64,000 nt of DNA from the NCBI GenBank assembly GCA_014529385.2, contig CM043944.1, positions 72,965,884-73,029,883 on the forward strand, in the 5' to 3' direction. Shown here one piece after another: positions 22,457 to 33,805 of the stretch (the first letter of the stretch is position 1; each line of letters starts with the position of its first letter). Under the pieces are notes generated by a model that had not been told where the DNA came from, ran no database searches, and saw nothing but the letters and a program-made list of their open reading frames with translations. The stretch is from Adiantum capillus-veneris. Lineage: Eukaryota; Streptophyta; Polypodiopsida; Polypodiales; Pteridaceae. Made by a program: the position numbers and the translations under genes.

Positions 22457-23200
22457 GAGACTTTATTTTAGTTTGTAATCATCAAATGAAATGAAAAGTA
22501 TCCGTCTTATTAAGATTGTTGATCTTTTTCTTGTTCAAACCTTTCAATTGTGATTTATAGTTTTGTTAGCATGAGATTGTGCTTTTTTAGTTTGAAAAAA
22601 ACTGTCAAAGATCCAAGTCTTTTTGGCTTTACTTAAGTTATTAATTGTGAAAGATCCAAGTTTTTTTTCTTTACTTAAGTTATTGATTGCCTATGTAATA
22701 GTCCTTAAAACAATATCGGATGGCTTTCTTGCTCCCATGTCTCACATTGGTCTTTAGGTAAGACAAGTGGTGACCTTGAAAGTATGGTCTCATATCTCGA
22801 TCAAGTGAAGAGACATGAAGCTTAAATATCACTACTATGTATCTAGTGTTAAACTCCATCGAGACAAAGACTAGATAGCCAAATTGCAGTCGAGTTTAAG
22901 TGAAAAATCCATTTGAGCTAAGGTAAAACTTATAGTGCCTCATTTTTCTAGGATTCTACCCCATCAAGGAAGTTATAATCTAGCACAAACCAATTAAGAC
23001 TCTTTTGGAGCCTAGATAGGACAATTCGTGGAACTTATGAAACTTATTATTGAGTTAGAGTCTAGTTTAGATAAGCAAAAGATCTTCAAACCAGCACTTG
23101 GTCTTACTATTCAATATTCAAAGTCCCTTGAGGCTAACAAATTACATACCCACTTGTAACCTAACTAATGAGTAATTATATAGATCTAAGCAAGTATATA
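22457..23200. other. Non-coding spacer with a small duplication
   Basis: A ~55-base segment ('aaagatccaag...tttacttaagttatt') occurs twice between about 22,604 and 22,690. The rest is AT-rich with one degenerate core at about 22,764. No gene seen. Confidence 0.5.
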
Positions 23201-26200
23201 TAATGAGTCTTCAAACTAATAATCCAAGGGAAGAGAGTAGCAAGGTCCACTACTTGTCCAAGCTCAGCTCTAGACAACATAGAAAGATGCTAGTTCTACT
23301 AATTGTCTAATTATAGGCATGGAGAAATGATAGAAGGTTGACCACTTGTCCAACCTATCATCTCTAGTAAGATGGGAGGTTTGGCCTTAAGATTCACCAT
23401 GTAACCAACCTATACATCATTGTATTATGAAGAGTAAAAAAGCAAAGCTCCACCACTTGTCCAAGCTAGTTCTAAAATCCACATGGAGATAAGCAAGCTC
23501 CACCATTTGTCGAATCTCTCTTCCATTAAAACATGAAAAAACTCATCTATGTTGTACAGGGGGACTTTTTTCCAAGGTCCACCACTTGTCCAAGCTAGGA
23601 TCCCTAGTAGCACGAGTGGTTTGGTCTCAAGATACACCACTTGTACACTCTATGTCATTATATTAAGAAGAACTATGTATTAAGGTCCACCACTTGTCCA
23701 ACCTATAAGGTTATATCTTAAATGGTATCCTTTCTCACCACTTGAAATGCCCATGATATGTTTTACACGGGGGGTTTCATTCCAAGGTCCACCACTTGTC
23801 CAAGCTAACTCTATTCAAACATAGAGAGAAGCAAAGGTCCACCACTTGTCCAAGCTAACTCTATTCAAACATAGAGAGAAGCAAAGGTTCACCACTTGTC
23901 AAAGCTAGGCTCGTTGAAGTATGGAGAGAAGTAACCTCCATCATTTTTCAAGATAGGTGCCATTCAAACATGGAAAGAATCAAGATCTACCATGTCTCCG
24001 AGATTCTAGGCTCCATTGAAACACCCTAAAACCATGATATTTTGTACATGGGGTGTTTGCATTCAAGGTCTACCACTTCTCTAACGTATTATACCTAGTA
24101 GCATGAGTGATTTGGTCTTAAGATTCACCACTTATCCACTCTATGTCATTATATTAAGAATAACTGGGTGTTAAGGTCCACCACTAGTCCAACCTATAAG
24201 GGTATATCTTAAATGGTATCCTTCACCACTTATCAAGGTCCATCACCACTTTTCCAACCTATAAGGTTATATCTTGAATGATATTTTTCCTCATCACTTG
24301 TAATGTCCATGCTATGTTTTACAAAGGGGTTTTGTTCCAAGACCCACCACTTGTCCAAGCTAACTCCATCCACCACTTGTCCAAGATAGGCTCCATTGAA
24401 ACATGGAGAGAAGGATGATCCACCATTTCTCCAAGATAGGTTCCATTGAAACATTGAGAGAAGCAATCTCCACCATGTCTCCAAGCTAGGCTCCATTGAA
24501 ATACCCTAAACCCATAATTTTGTACATGAGGGGTTTACATTCAAGGTCCACCACTTGTCCAACCTATTATCCCTAGTAGCAAGAGTGGTTTGGTCTCAAG
24601 ATTCACCACTTGTACACTCTATGTCATTTATTAAGAAGAAATATGTGTTAAAGTCCACCACTTGTCCAGCCTATAAGGTTATATTTTAAATAGTATCCTT
24701 TCTCACCACTTGAAATGCCCATGATATGTTTTACATGGGGGTTTCATTCCAAGGTCCACCACTTGTCCAAGCTAACTCTATTAAAACATATAGAGAAAGA
24801 AAGGTCCACCACTTGTCCAAGCTAGGCTCATTGAAACATAGAGAGAAGGAACCTCCACTGTTTCTCCTAGATAGGCTCCATTGAAACATGGAGAGAAATA
24901 AGCTCCACCATGTCTCCAAGTTGCTAGGCTCCATTGAAATACCCAATACCCATAATTTTTTGTACATGGGGGGTTTACATTCAAGGTTCACCACTTGTCC
25001 AACCTATTATCCCTAGTAGGTTTGGTCTCATGATTCACCACTTGTCCACTCTATGTCATTATATTAAGAGGAATTAGGTGTTAAGGTCCACCACTTGTCC
25101 AACCTATAATGTTATAGCTTGAATGGTATTTTTTCTCACCACTTGTAATGCCCATGACATGATTTACATGGGGGTTTTGTTCCAAGGTACACCACTTATC
25201 CAAGATAAATCTATTGAAACATAGAGAGAAACAAAGGTCCACCACTTTTCCAAGCTAGGCTGCATTGAAACATGGACCTTAATACCAAATTATTTCTAGT
25301 AGCATGAGTGATATTTTGTACATGGGGCGTTTACATTCAAGGTCCACCACTTGTCCAACCTATTTCCCTAGTAGGTTTGGTCCCAATTTCACCACTTATC
25401 CACTCTATGTCATTATATTAAGAATAATTGGGTGTTAAGGTCCACCACTTGTCCAACCTATAAGGTTATATATTGAATGGTATTTTTTCTCACCACTTGT
25501 AATGCCCATGATATGTTTTACATGGGGTTTTTGTTCCAAGGTCCACCACTTTTCCAAGATAACTCTATTTAAACATAGAGAGAAACAAAGGTCCACCACT
25601 TGTCCAAGCTAGGCTCCATTGAAACATGGAGAGAGAATGATGCTGCACCATTTATCCAAGATAGGCTGCATTGAAACATGGAGAGAAGCAAGCTTTACCA
25701 TGTTTCCAAGCTAGGATCCATTGAAACACTCTAGGGGGTTTTATTTCAAGGCCCACCACTTGTTTAACCTATTATCCCTAGTAGCATGAGTGGTTTGGTT
25801 TCAAGATTCACCACTTGTACACTCTATGTCATTATATTGTGTTAAGTCCACCACTTGTCCAACCTATAAGGTTATATCTTAAATGGTATCCTTTCTCGCC
25901 ACTTGAAATGCCCATGATATGTTTTACATGGGAGTTTCATTCCAAGATCCACCACTTGTCCAAGCTAACCATATTCAAATAGAGAGAAACAAAGGTCCAC
26001 GACTTGTCCAAGCTAGGCTCCATTGAAACATGGAGAGAAGGAACCTCCACCATTTCTCCTAGATAGGCTCCATTAAAACATGGAGAGAAGTAAGTTCACC
26101 ATGTCTCCAAGATGCTAGGCTCCATTGAAATACGCAAAACCCATGATATTTTGTACATGGGTGATTTACATTCAAGGTCAACCATTTCTCCAACCTATTA

Positions 26201-27060
26201 TCCCTAGTAGGTTTGGTCTCACAATTCACCACTTTTCCACTATATGTCATTATAATAAGAGGAATTGGGTGCTAAGGTCCACCACTTGTCCAGCCTATAA
26301 GGTTATACCTTGAATGGTATTTTTTCTCACCACTTGTAATGCCCATGACATGCTTTACATGGGGGTTTTGTCCAAGGTTCACCACTTGTCCAAGAAAATT
26401 CTATTGAAACATAGAGAGAAACAAAGGTCCACCACTTTTCCAAGCTAGGCTCCATTGAAACATGGACCTTAATACCAAATTATTCCTAGTAGCATGAGTA
26501 ATATTTTGTACATGGGGGGTTTGCATTCAAGGTCCACCACTTGTCCAACGTACTTTTCCTAGTAGGTTTGGTCGCAAGATTCACCACTTGTCCACTCTAT
26601 GTCATTATATTAATAATAATTGGGTGTTAAGGTCCACCACTTTTCCAACCTATAAGGTTATATATTGAATGGTATTTTTTCTCACCACTTGTAATGTCCA
26701 TGATATGTTTTACATGGGGATTTTGTTCCAAGGTCCACCACTTGTCCAAGCTAGATCTGTTCAAACATAGAGAGAAACAAACATGCACCACTTGTCCAAG
26801 GTAGGCTCCATTGAAACATGGAGAGAATGATGCTCCACCATTTATCCAAGATAGACTCCATTGAAACATGGAGAGAAGTAAGCTCCACCATGTTTCCAAG
26901 ATGCTAGAGTCCATTGAAATACCCAAAACCCTGATACTTTGTACATGGGGGGTTTACATTCAAGGTCCACCACTTGTCCAACCTATTATCCCTAGTAGCA
27001 TGAGTGGCTTGGTCTCAGGATTCACCACTTGTCCACTCTATATCATTATATTAAGAAAAA
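23200..27060 (-). repeat. Satellite array D, inverted orientation
   Basis: The reverse complement AAGGTCCACCACTTGTCCAA dominates, with the inverted landmark 'aacctataaggttatat' recurring (about 23,700, 24,198, 24,260, 24,670, 25,100, 25,450, 25,860, 26,290, 26,650). Roughly 430-base spacing between several of these matches array B monomers, so it is the same family in opposite orientation. Truncated monomers are common. It ends about 340 bases before the exon at 27,403. Confidence 0.93.
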
Positions 27061-27402
27061 TTGGGTTTCCATATCTAAATGGATCTTTGCTTGGATAAGT
27101 GGTAGACCTTGAGACCTAAATACCCATTCTACACTAGAGCATTGGTTAAGCCTTATACACTTCAAGCATACCTTTAACAACAAGTAGTAGTTATTAGTTG
27201 ACTTAATCTAGTTGAACTCCATGGTATTGAGACTAAGAGAGAGTGTAGCATAAAAAAGAGTCAGGATTTTAATTTGACTTTCTTTCTATTAATGAGTAGA
27301 TCATAGATGGATTTTGGTATCTAATAAAACCTTAGGGTAGACAATGTAAAAATCATGTCTATTGTTGTGTTTGCATTAAGTGTTCTTGTTCTTTAATTTC
27401 AG

Positions 27403-28178
27403 AACCATTACAGAAAAATGGATTGGCTATATGCTGGCATAAATTGAAGAAAACTATTGAATTACCCATCCAACCTCCTCCAAGACCTTGTCCAAGGAAT
27501 GAATCACCTCCTTATCACCTACCACTTGCTTTCAAGGACATCAAAAGAGTACTTATCTTGGATCTAGAGGGGTTACTTCTCAAGACAGTTGAAATGAAAC
27601 ATGGAGATTCTATGCCATCTTGGGCTCAACACATGCGACTTGTGGAGGACAAAGATGAAGTTTATCATGTGGTGCGACCAGACGCACAAAGTTTTTTGGA
27701 TTTTTGTGCTGAATACTTTGAGCTATGGATATGGAGTTGCTATAACTTAACAAGGGTGCAACGCATCACACAAAAGTGTTTTCCTGAGCAGTATACCAAG
27801 TTCAAGGTGTTTATGAGTAACAAAAATTGCCAAAATCCAAATATCATGTTAGGATTTACAAGGGTTTATCACAAAAATCTGAGTGATATTTGGAAGATAT
27901 TTGAGGATTTGGATGCAAACAATACCTTAATTTTTGATGACACTCCATATAGGGTGATGTGGAACATGCCAGGGACATATCTTATATTTCCAAAGATGTG
28001 GAGGCAAACTTCCGAGCAACTTCAAAACTTCTTGCAGAGAACCATAATTCCATGGTTGGTAGGATGGTTGTATGCAAGAGATAAGAGAGTCTATACATAT
28101 AACACAATTGTAAATCAGTATAGTGATTCTGAGACAAATTATGTCCTTGGTGTGTACTTGTCAACACGAAAGCATTGA
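27403..28178 (+). CDS. FCP1/NIF-type HAD-fold domain protein, DLEG variant
   Basis: Acceptor ttctttaatttcag ends at 27,402. Two bases complete a codon (phase 1), then P-L-Q-K-N-G-L-A-I-C-W. The 258 codons are uninterrupted to a TGA at 28,176-28,178. A proline-rich linker (PIQPPPRPCP) precedes R-V-L-I-L-D-L-E-G-L-L-L-K at 27,549-27,587. The nucleophile Asp of HAD motif I is kept, but the second Asp of D-x-D is Glu. W-I-W-S-C (motif II position) and T-L-I-F-D-D-T-P-Y-R (27,926-27,955) follow. Of the host-like exons fully inside the window and longer than 100 codons, only this one has no frame break, so it is the best candidate for a living gene. It is about 30% identical-looking by eye to the DLNG protein, in the same motif order. 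Catalysis is uncertain; scaffold or regulatory roles are possible. Confidence 0.72.
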
Positions 28179-29070
28179 ATAAATATGGCTATAAGATGCT
28201 TTTTTTATTCTAGTGTGTATCTTTCAACATTTGTATAATTTGATATAGTCTTTTTTTTTTTTAAAGGTGTGTCAATTTTATGAACACTTGAATGGAGTGC
28301 ACCCTACTCTAAGGGGACTTCAATGTACTATTGGAGTGCATCCTATTGTAAGGGGACTCTGATGTATTGCTAGAGTGCACCCAAATTTTTGGGGACTCAT
28401 TTTTTATTTGATTGGGGCCTATGTTGGGTCATATAGTAAAAGAAATTCATTTTTTGTCAATTCATATCGAGGTTGCATTTATTTGGAACTATGAAAGAAT
28501 TGATGTTTGATGTCAAAATAAAACTTGTAAGTGTGGATCAGAGAATTCATGGACTTTAAATATGTGAGAGGGATCTTTTTCTTGGGCACAAATGTTTGCT
28601 TCAAGAATTTGTCATTACTACTTTATGTGAAAGAGTTTTAGAATCTAAAAGACTTGAAAACAATTATATAGTTTATGTGAAAAGATTTTTTTTAGAGATC
28701 TGGAAAAGATTTTCTTTGAAAACAAAACTATGGAATCTTTAATTTAAAGCATTATGTTCTCGTTGAATGGTACCTTAAATTATATAATATCCATCAATGT
28801 GAAAATTAATAAATTAAAAATGATTAAGATGAAAGATATAATTCTTGACGTTACTTTACAATTTGGTAATAACATATTTAACTTTCTTTTAAATGGGTGG
28901 AAAATATATTATTATGTGCATTTGGAAAATATATTATTATTTGCATTTTTAACTTTTTTTTAATATGGGTGGAAAAATTATATTATGTGCATTTGGAACT
29001 AATGCTTGACCTTCAAACCAAGATTATATGTTATTTTTTCATATACTTTTTTATACTGAATTAAGATTGT
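28179..29070. other. AT-rich downstream region with two mini-repeats
   Basis: A ~42-base unit around 'gagtgcaccc...aaggggact' is present three times at about 28,288-28,400. Around 28,890-29,000 a 'gtggaaaatatattatta/gtgcatttgga' unit repeats two to three times. The rest is AT-rich, probably 3' flank of the preceding gene. Confidence 0.55.
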
Positions 29071-30450
29071 GGATGCAAGGTCCACCACTTGTTCAAGCTA
29101 GACTAAGAAAGTATATATACTGAGTCTTCAAACTAGTAAACCAAGGGGAGAGAGAAGCAGGGTCCATCACTTGTCCAAGCTCATCTCTAGACAATTAGAA
29201 GATGTTAATGTCTACTAATTGTCCAATATAGTCATGGAGAAATGATAGAAGGTTGATCCACTTGTCCAACCTATCATCTCTAGTAAAATGGGAGGTTTGG
29301 CCTTAAGATTCACCATGTAACCAACATATACTTCATTGTATTATGAAGAGTAGAAAAGAAAAGCTCCACCACTTGTCTAAGGTAGTTCCAAATCAACATG
29401 GAGAGAAGAAAGCTTCACCATTTGTCCAAGATAGGCTCCATTAAACATGGAAAACTTTATATGTTGTACATGGAAGCTTTTTTCCAAGGTCCACCACTTG
29501 TCCAAGCTAGGATCCATTAAAACATGGATAGAAACAAGGCTCCACAACTCGTCCAACCTTTATAGCTGCAAAGTGTACCGGTTGTCTAAATAGGCATGGG
29601 AAAATAATAGAAGGTCCACCACTTATCCAATATATTATCTAATAGCATGGGAGGTTTGGTCTCAAGATTTAGGAATTGGCTGACCTGTATTTATTGTATT
29701 AAGATGAATTTGGTTTTAAAGTCAACTACTTATCCAAGCTATAATTTATATTTGAATGGTATTTTCCATCACTTAGAAACCAATGATATGTTGTACATGG
29801 GAGGGTTTGTTACAAGGTCCACCACTTGTCCAAGCTAGTTTCATTGAAACATGGATGAAGACAAGCTCCACCATTGTTAAAGCTAGACTCCATTGAAATC
29901 TAGAAAATCCATTCTATGTTGTACATGGTTTTTGTTTTAAGGTCCAACACTTGTCCAAGCTAAGATCCATTGAAACATGGAGTAGAGAAAACTCCACCAC
30001 TTGTCCAAGCTAGGCAACATTGATAGTAGTTGGTTTATTTTGAAGATCCAAGTGTCTAAGCTAACTCTATTGAAACATAGAGAGAAGCAAAGGTCCACCA
30101 CTGTTCAAGCTAGGCTCCATTGAAACATGGACAGAAGCAAGCTCCACCATTTCTCCAAGATAGACTCCATTGAAACATGGAGAGAATCAAAGGTCCACCA
30201 TTTTCCAAGCCAAGATCTAGTTGTCCAACCTATAAGGTTATATCTTAAATGGTAATCTTTCTAATCACTTGGAATACCATGATAGTTTTTTACATGGGGG
30301 TTTTGTTCCAAGATCACCACTTGTCCAAGCTAACTCTATTGAAACATAGAGAGAAGCAAAGGTCCACCACTTGTCCAAGCTAGTCTCCATTGAAACAAGG
30401 AGAGAAGAAGCTCCATCATTTCTCAAGATAGGCTAGCATGGATAAGTGCA
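29070..30450 (-). repeat. Satellite array E, inverted orientation
   Basis: Inverted cores 'aaggtccaccacttgtcc' recur from about 29,080 to 30,380, with inverted hairpin segments 'tccattgaaacatgga'. The opening segment (29,100-29,340) closely matches 23,200-23,420 at the start of array D, so the two arrays share a common boundary sequence. A few plus-oriented cores follow near 30,655-30,675. Confidence 0.88.
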
Positions 30451-30924
30451 CCTTGAAACCAACTTCCTATGAGGCAATAGAGCATATGCTACATTTTTAT
30501 GTATGCCCCATGCCTCAAATTAAGAAGTTATAGATTAGAAGTGGACCTTGCTTAAATGTCACATGCAATAAATTAAGGAAAAATAGCCAAGTGGATTGTA
30601 TTCCTCAATGGATCCTTGCTTTCACAAGTTGTGAACCTTGAGTCACTTTTACATTAACTTGGACAAGTGGTGGACCTAGAAACCAAGCTCTATGTTGAGA
30701 TAAGTTGTAGGTAGGACTTAGAACATAGACAACGATAATGGATGCAATATACTCCTCTCCTAATAATCCAATTGATTGAAACCATGATATTTTAGTTGTT
30801 TTCATTGTGTATTGTATGTGCATAAAGTGGAATGAGACCTTAAGAAAACTCAAATTTTTGACAAAATCTCTATATTTTATACATGATATATTGAAAGTTG
30901 TCCAACCTGGGAATTGGGATTTTC

Positions 30925-31159
30925 CCACTTTACCTAATATGGTCTTTCGATGCAAAAGCCCCTCCAAGCCTATAGTATGTACTGCAGTTGTATCCCCAAT
31001 ACCATCTGAACCTTCCTTGCCATAATCAGCACACCTCTTCTGGAGAGAGGATGCCCTCTCCTTAGCATCCAGAACTGGCCTTGTAGAGTCAAACCCACTG
31101 GTCTGAGCAGATCCATTTACTGGCTTATTGATCAAACCGTTTTCGCGCACAAGATCCAC
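30925..31159 (-). pseudogene. Unidentified host-like exon fragment
   Basis: From an ATG at 31,159 the minus strand encodes about 78 residues with balanced composition: R-P-V-L-D-A-K-E-R-A-S-S-L-Q-K-R-C, then GLEGLLHRKTILGKVGK, up to a possible donor (CCCAG|gttgga near 30,920). Beyond that the frame continues into AT-rich sequence that does not look coding. I do not recognise the family. It could be a captured or decayed exon. Confidence 0.3.
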
Positions 31160-31212
31160 ACAAGATCAAAACCGTTTAGCACATCCTTGGTGCTCTTGAT
31201 GTTAAGTTTTGG

Positions 31213-31416
31213 TTGATTTCAATTCAAACTGGAGTCCATAGCAGTCCCAGCCAAACCAGGGAGTCAATGGAGCATTTGCTATTTGAAACGTGTAACTTAG
31301 CCTTATTGTCCCAACTAGATTGGTCCATAATGTGGGAGGACCTGTTGCAAGGGCGCGGTCCATCATTAAAAGATGTACTCGGGCTTGCCTCAGAAGCTCA
31401 ACTGTCTTTTGAATAA
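31213..31416 (+). pseudogene. Possible LINE reverse-transcriptase C-terminal fragment
   Basis: A 67-codon frame contains E-S-M-E-H-L-L-F-E-T-C-N-L-A. This recalls the E-x-x-x-H-L-L-F-x-C-x-x-A motif of the zinc-binding region at the C-terminus of plant non-LTR reverse transcriptases. Nothing else of a LINE was found nearby, so this is at best a scrap. Confidence 0.28.
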
Positions 31417-31519
31417 TCCAATTCTTTCAAAGGGTAGGACTTCTCCTCCTTTCGGAAAGTTGAAGTCTTGCCTCACACACGTCTCCATGGCGATGTGCTA
31501 CTCGCAGCCCAAAGTTTAT

Positions 31520-31596
31520 TGTGTGTGTGTATGCGTGCGCGTGCACGTGTGTTGTGTGATGTGTGTGTTTGTGTGCGAGAGAGAGAGAGAGAGGGC
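31520..31596 (+). repeat. Compound (GT)n-(GA)n microsatellite
   Basis: Alternating purine-pyrimidine GT/GC stretch (tgtgtgtgtgtatgcgtgcg...) followed by an uninterrupted GA tract. Confidence 0.9.
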
Positions 31597-31734
31597 TCAA
31601 GAGTGAAACTGTGCTTGCGGGGAGTGGGGTCGGCGATGGGAAGAAACACCGACAGTGCGTCAGTCTACGTAGGGCGGGGAAGAGGAGAAATAATCAAAAT
31701 GGCCCAATATTTTCTATCAATTTTGACTTTGATA

Positions 31735-32030
31735 TTTATCGCTGGGTGCGACTGAATCCCTCTCTTCCCCCATGCCCTACTCACATTGTGTGGACTCGGC
31801 TCAAAAAACCCTTTCCCAAGGTTCTCCATTTGTGGGAGGGGTGCTAGTTCTCTTGTTTCTCGAACCATTCTGCAATCAAAATGGGCAATAACTTCTATCA
31901 ATTATGACCTTTGATATTCTACCGCTGGGTAGCGACCTGAATCCCTCTCTTCCCCCACTGCCCCTATCACCCGTGTGCGATGGCTTCTAAAAACTTTCCA
32001 AGGTTATCCATTTGTGGGAGGGGTGCAGGG
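31735..32030 (+). repeat. Diverged tandem duplication, ~185-bp period
   Basis: Segments starting at about 31,740 and 31,923 share 'gaatccctctcttccccc', then 'ccaaggttctccatttgtgg' or its variant ccaaggttatccatttgtgg, then gaggggtgc, with small indels. No gene is attached. Confidence 0.7.
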
Positions 32031-32039
32031 GAGATGGTC

Positions 32040-32839
32040 GAGAAACAAGGAGAAGCGAGAGTCTGCAGAAAATATAGGTATCCTCCTTTCTCGTAGCTCT
32101 AAAGAATTGTAGCAAGGTTCTAAAACCGATGGAGAGAAGAAAAAGAAGAAAGCGGCTTTATAGCTTGGGTAATTGTCATCCACTCCCCCATTCGCAAGGG
32201 TGGACTTAGCTTTACTTTCCGTGTCGCCCATGCAAAAAGGTTATATCAAAGTTTACATCTACTAGCTCTTGCTCGCTTTACCATCGATACATGTGTATGT
32301 GTGTGTGACAATTGTGAAATCGCGACATGGTCTTTGCAAATACTTTTTTGGGTATTTGCCATGTTTGTCGATATGCAGCGAAAGTGGTTGATCTCCAGGG
32401 AATAGGGGAAACCCATGCTGCCACCTTGCTCCATTCGTGGACTTCCCCAAGTTGTGCATATCCCCGCAATAGGTGCATTTCAAGAGATGACATCCCCGAT
32501 AGGAAGCTCTCAAAACGTTCTGTGCTTTATGAAGAAGTGCATAGTTTGGATACATGGACCAAGGCACCCACAAGTGACAAACAATTCCCTAACTTGTTGG
32601 AATTCCCCAATCAATCCACTCATGAGACAACATTGCATCTAGAGAACAACCTCAAACTTGCATCCGTTGATTGGCTCAGATTGGGAAACTTATTATAGAT
32701 TACAATGATGGTTGTTAAAGCTGGTATCGTGGGTGAAGAGAAACTCTTGACATGCATTGGTTGTGCTATGAGTTTGCTTTGACAAGAGAAGAGAAGAAGT
32801 GACTTGTTACGATGTGTAAGAAGAAAAACAATAAATAAA
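32040..32839. other. Unassigned sequence
   Basis: Moderately GC-balanced. It contains a 123-codon plus-strand frame at 32,327-32,698 and overlapping minus frames, but none shows a recognisable motif. A short GT-rich tract lies near 32,290-32,308. Confidence 0.4.
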
Positions 32840-33060
32840 ATGAGGGTGCGATGTGGAGACACAGGCTATTCAGACGGTGGTATTAATGATGATGCTGTTG
32901 AAGAGGCTAATGAGGATTTGAATGTCCAAGATATTGATGCCTACTGACTACACAGGAAGAAGCTTAGTCAAGTTTATTGGTAGCATAAACCCCTACAAAA
33001 TCTAGGAAAAGTTGTTGAAACAAGTCTTAAAGATGTTAGCTAAGGAACGGACAGGGAGGT
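32840..33060 (+). pseudogene. BRR2: Fragment of BRR2-type U5 snRNP RNA helicase (N-terminal region)
   Basis: From ATG at 32,840 the frame gives an acidic stretch (G-I-N-D-D-A-V-E-E-A-N-E-D) followed by L-N-V-Q-D-I-D-A-Y, then a TGA, then L-H-R-K-x-L-S-Q-V-Y. This matches my memory of the conserved acidic-to-N-VQDIDAYWLQRK segment just before the helicase cassettes of the spliceosomal DExH helicase BRR2; the Trp codon of DIDAYW has become TGA. Frame-shifted continuation gives L-L-K-Q-V-L-K-M-L-A-K and then T-D-R-E-V, also in family order, ending at a plausible donor (gag|gtacc). Stops and frameshifts make it a dead fragment, one exon or less of a protein of about 2,000 residues. Confidence 0.55.
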
Positions 33061-33780
33061 ACCATATTTTTCATTTTGATATAGCTATCTTAGTTTGCTA
33101 GTGGAGGAATTAACTCTTTGAAATAAAGAACAACAAACTCATGTGAAAGATTCTTTAATGGCTTGTTGGGTATGTGTCTAATGGATAACACTTAATATCC
33201 CCCCCCTCTATGCATACAGTACGAGCATGACATAATGGGGGCTACCCCTATTGTATACACTTATGATGACCTCTAAAAAAACCCCCCTCATGTACACTCA
33301 CGTGTTACCATACAGACATCCATGTGAATCCCCGGGGCTCTGTACGGAGCCGGCCGTGTGTATCTTAATCGGCAAATATCTTGGCGACCGGAAAAACTTT
33401 CCGCTCTCACATGAACTAAAAAGAACGATGTGTCCAAAAGTGAGAACTTTCAAGCCCGTGAATTCATTTCATTTCTGTCACCTCAGCTGCAGTTTCCCAA
33501 TCCGGTATGGATCTGCAATCAACTCAAACTTTGAACTGCCATAACTTCTTCACCGTAGCTACAATCGACGCGCCGTAAAGACAGGACGGTAGAGCACTTC
33601 AAGCACTGCAGTTTTAGTTCATAATCTTCCATCTATGCTCCCTTCAAGAATACTCATTTTTGGCATCATTTTCGGAATCTATTGGCCCTTTTAACTGCAT
33701 TTGGCATACATTTAGCATTGAACTTGTCCTGTTACCAGGCCTTAACCATTGTTCATTAATCATGTAAGCTTCAAACAACT
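33061..33780. other. Unassigned sequence upstream of the gypsy remnant
   Basis: Includes a C-rich run near 33,200-33,208 and a GC-rich patch at 33,330-33,355. No coding motif is recognised. It may hold retroelement non-coding sequence. Confidence 0.4.
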
Positions 33781-33805
33781 TGATGTGCACTTTTCGAGCA
33801 TCTTT

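Noticed and set aside
32327-32698. 123-codon plus-strand frame
   Set aside because: No recognisable motif, competing frames on the other strand and no splice or promoter support; kept only as unassigned sequence.
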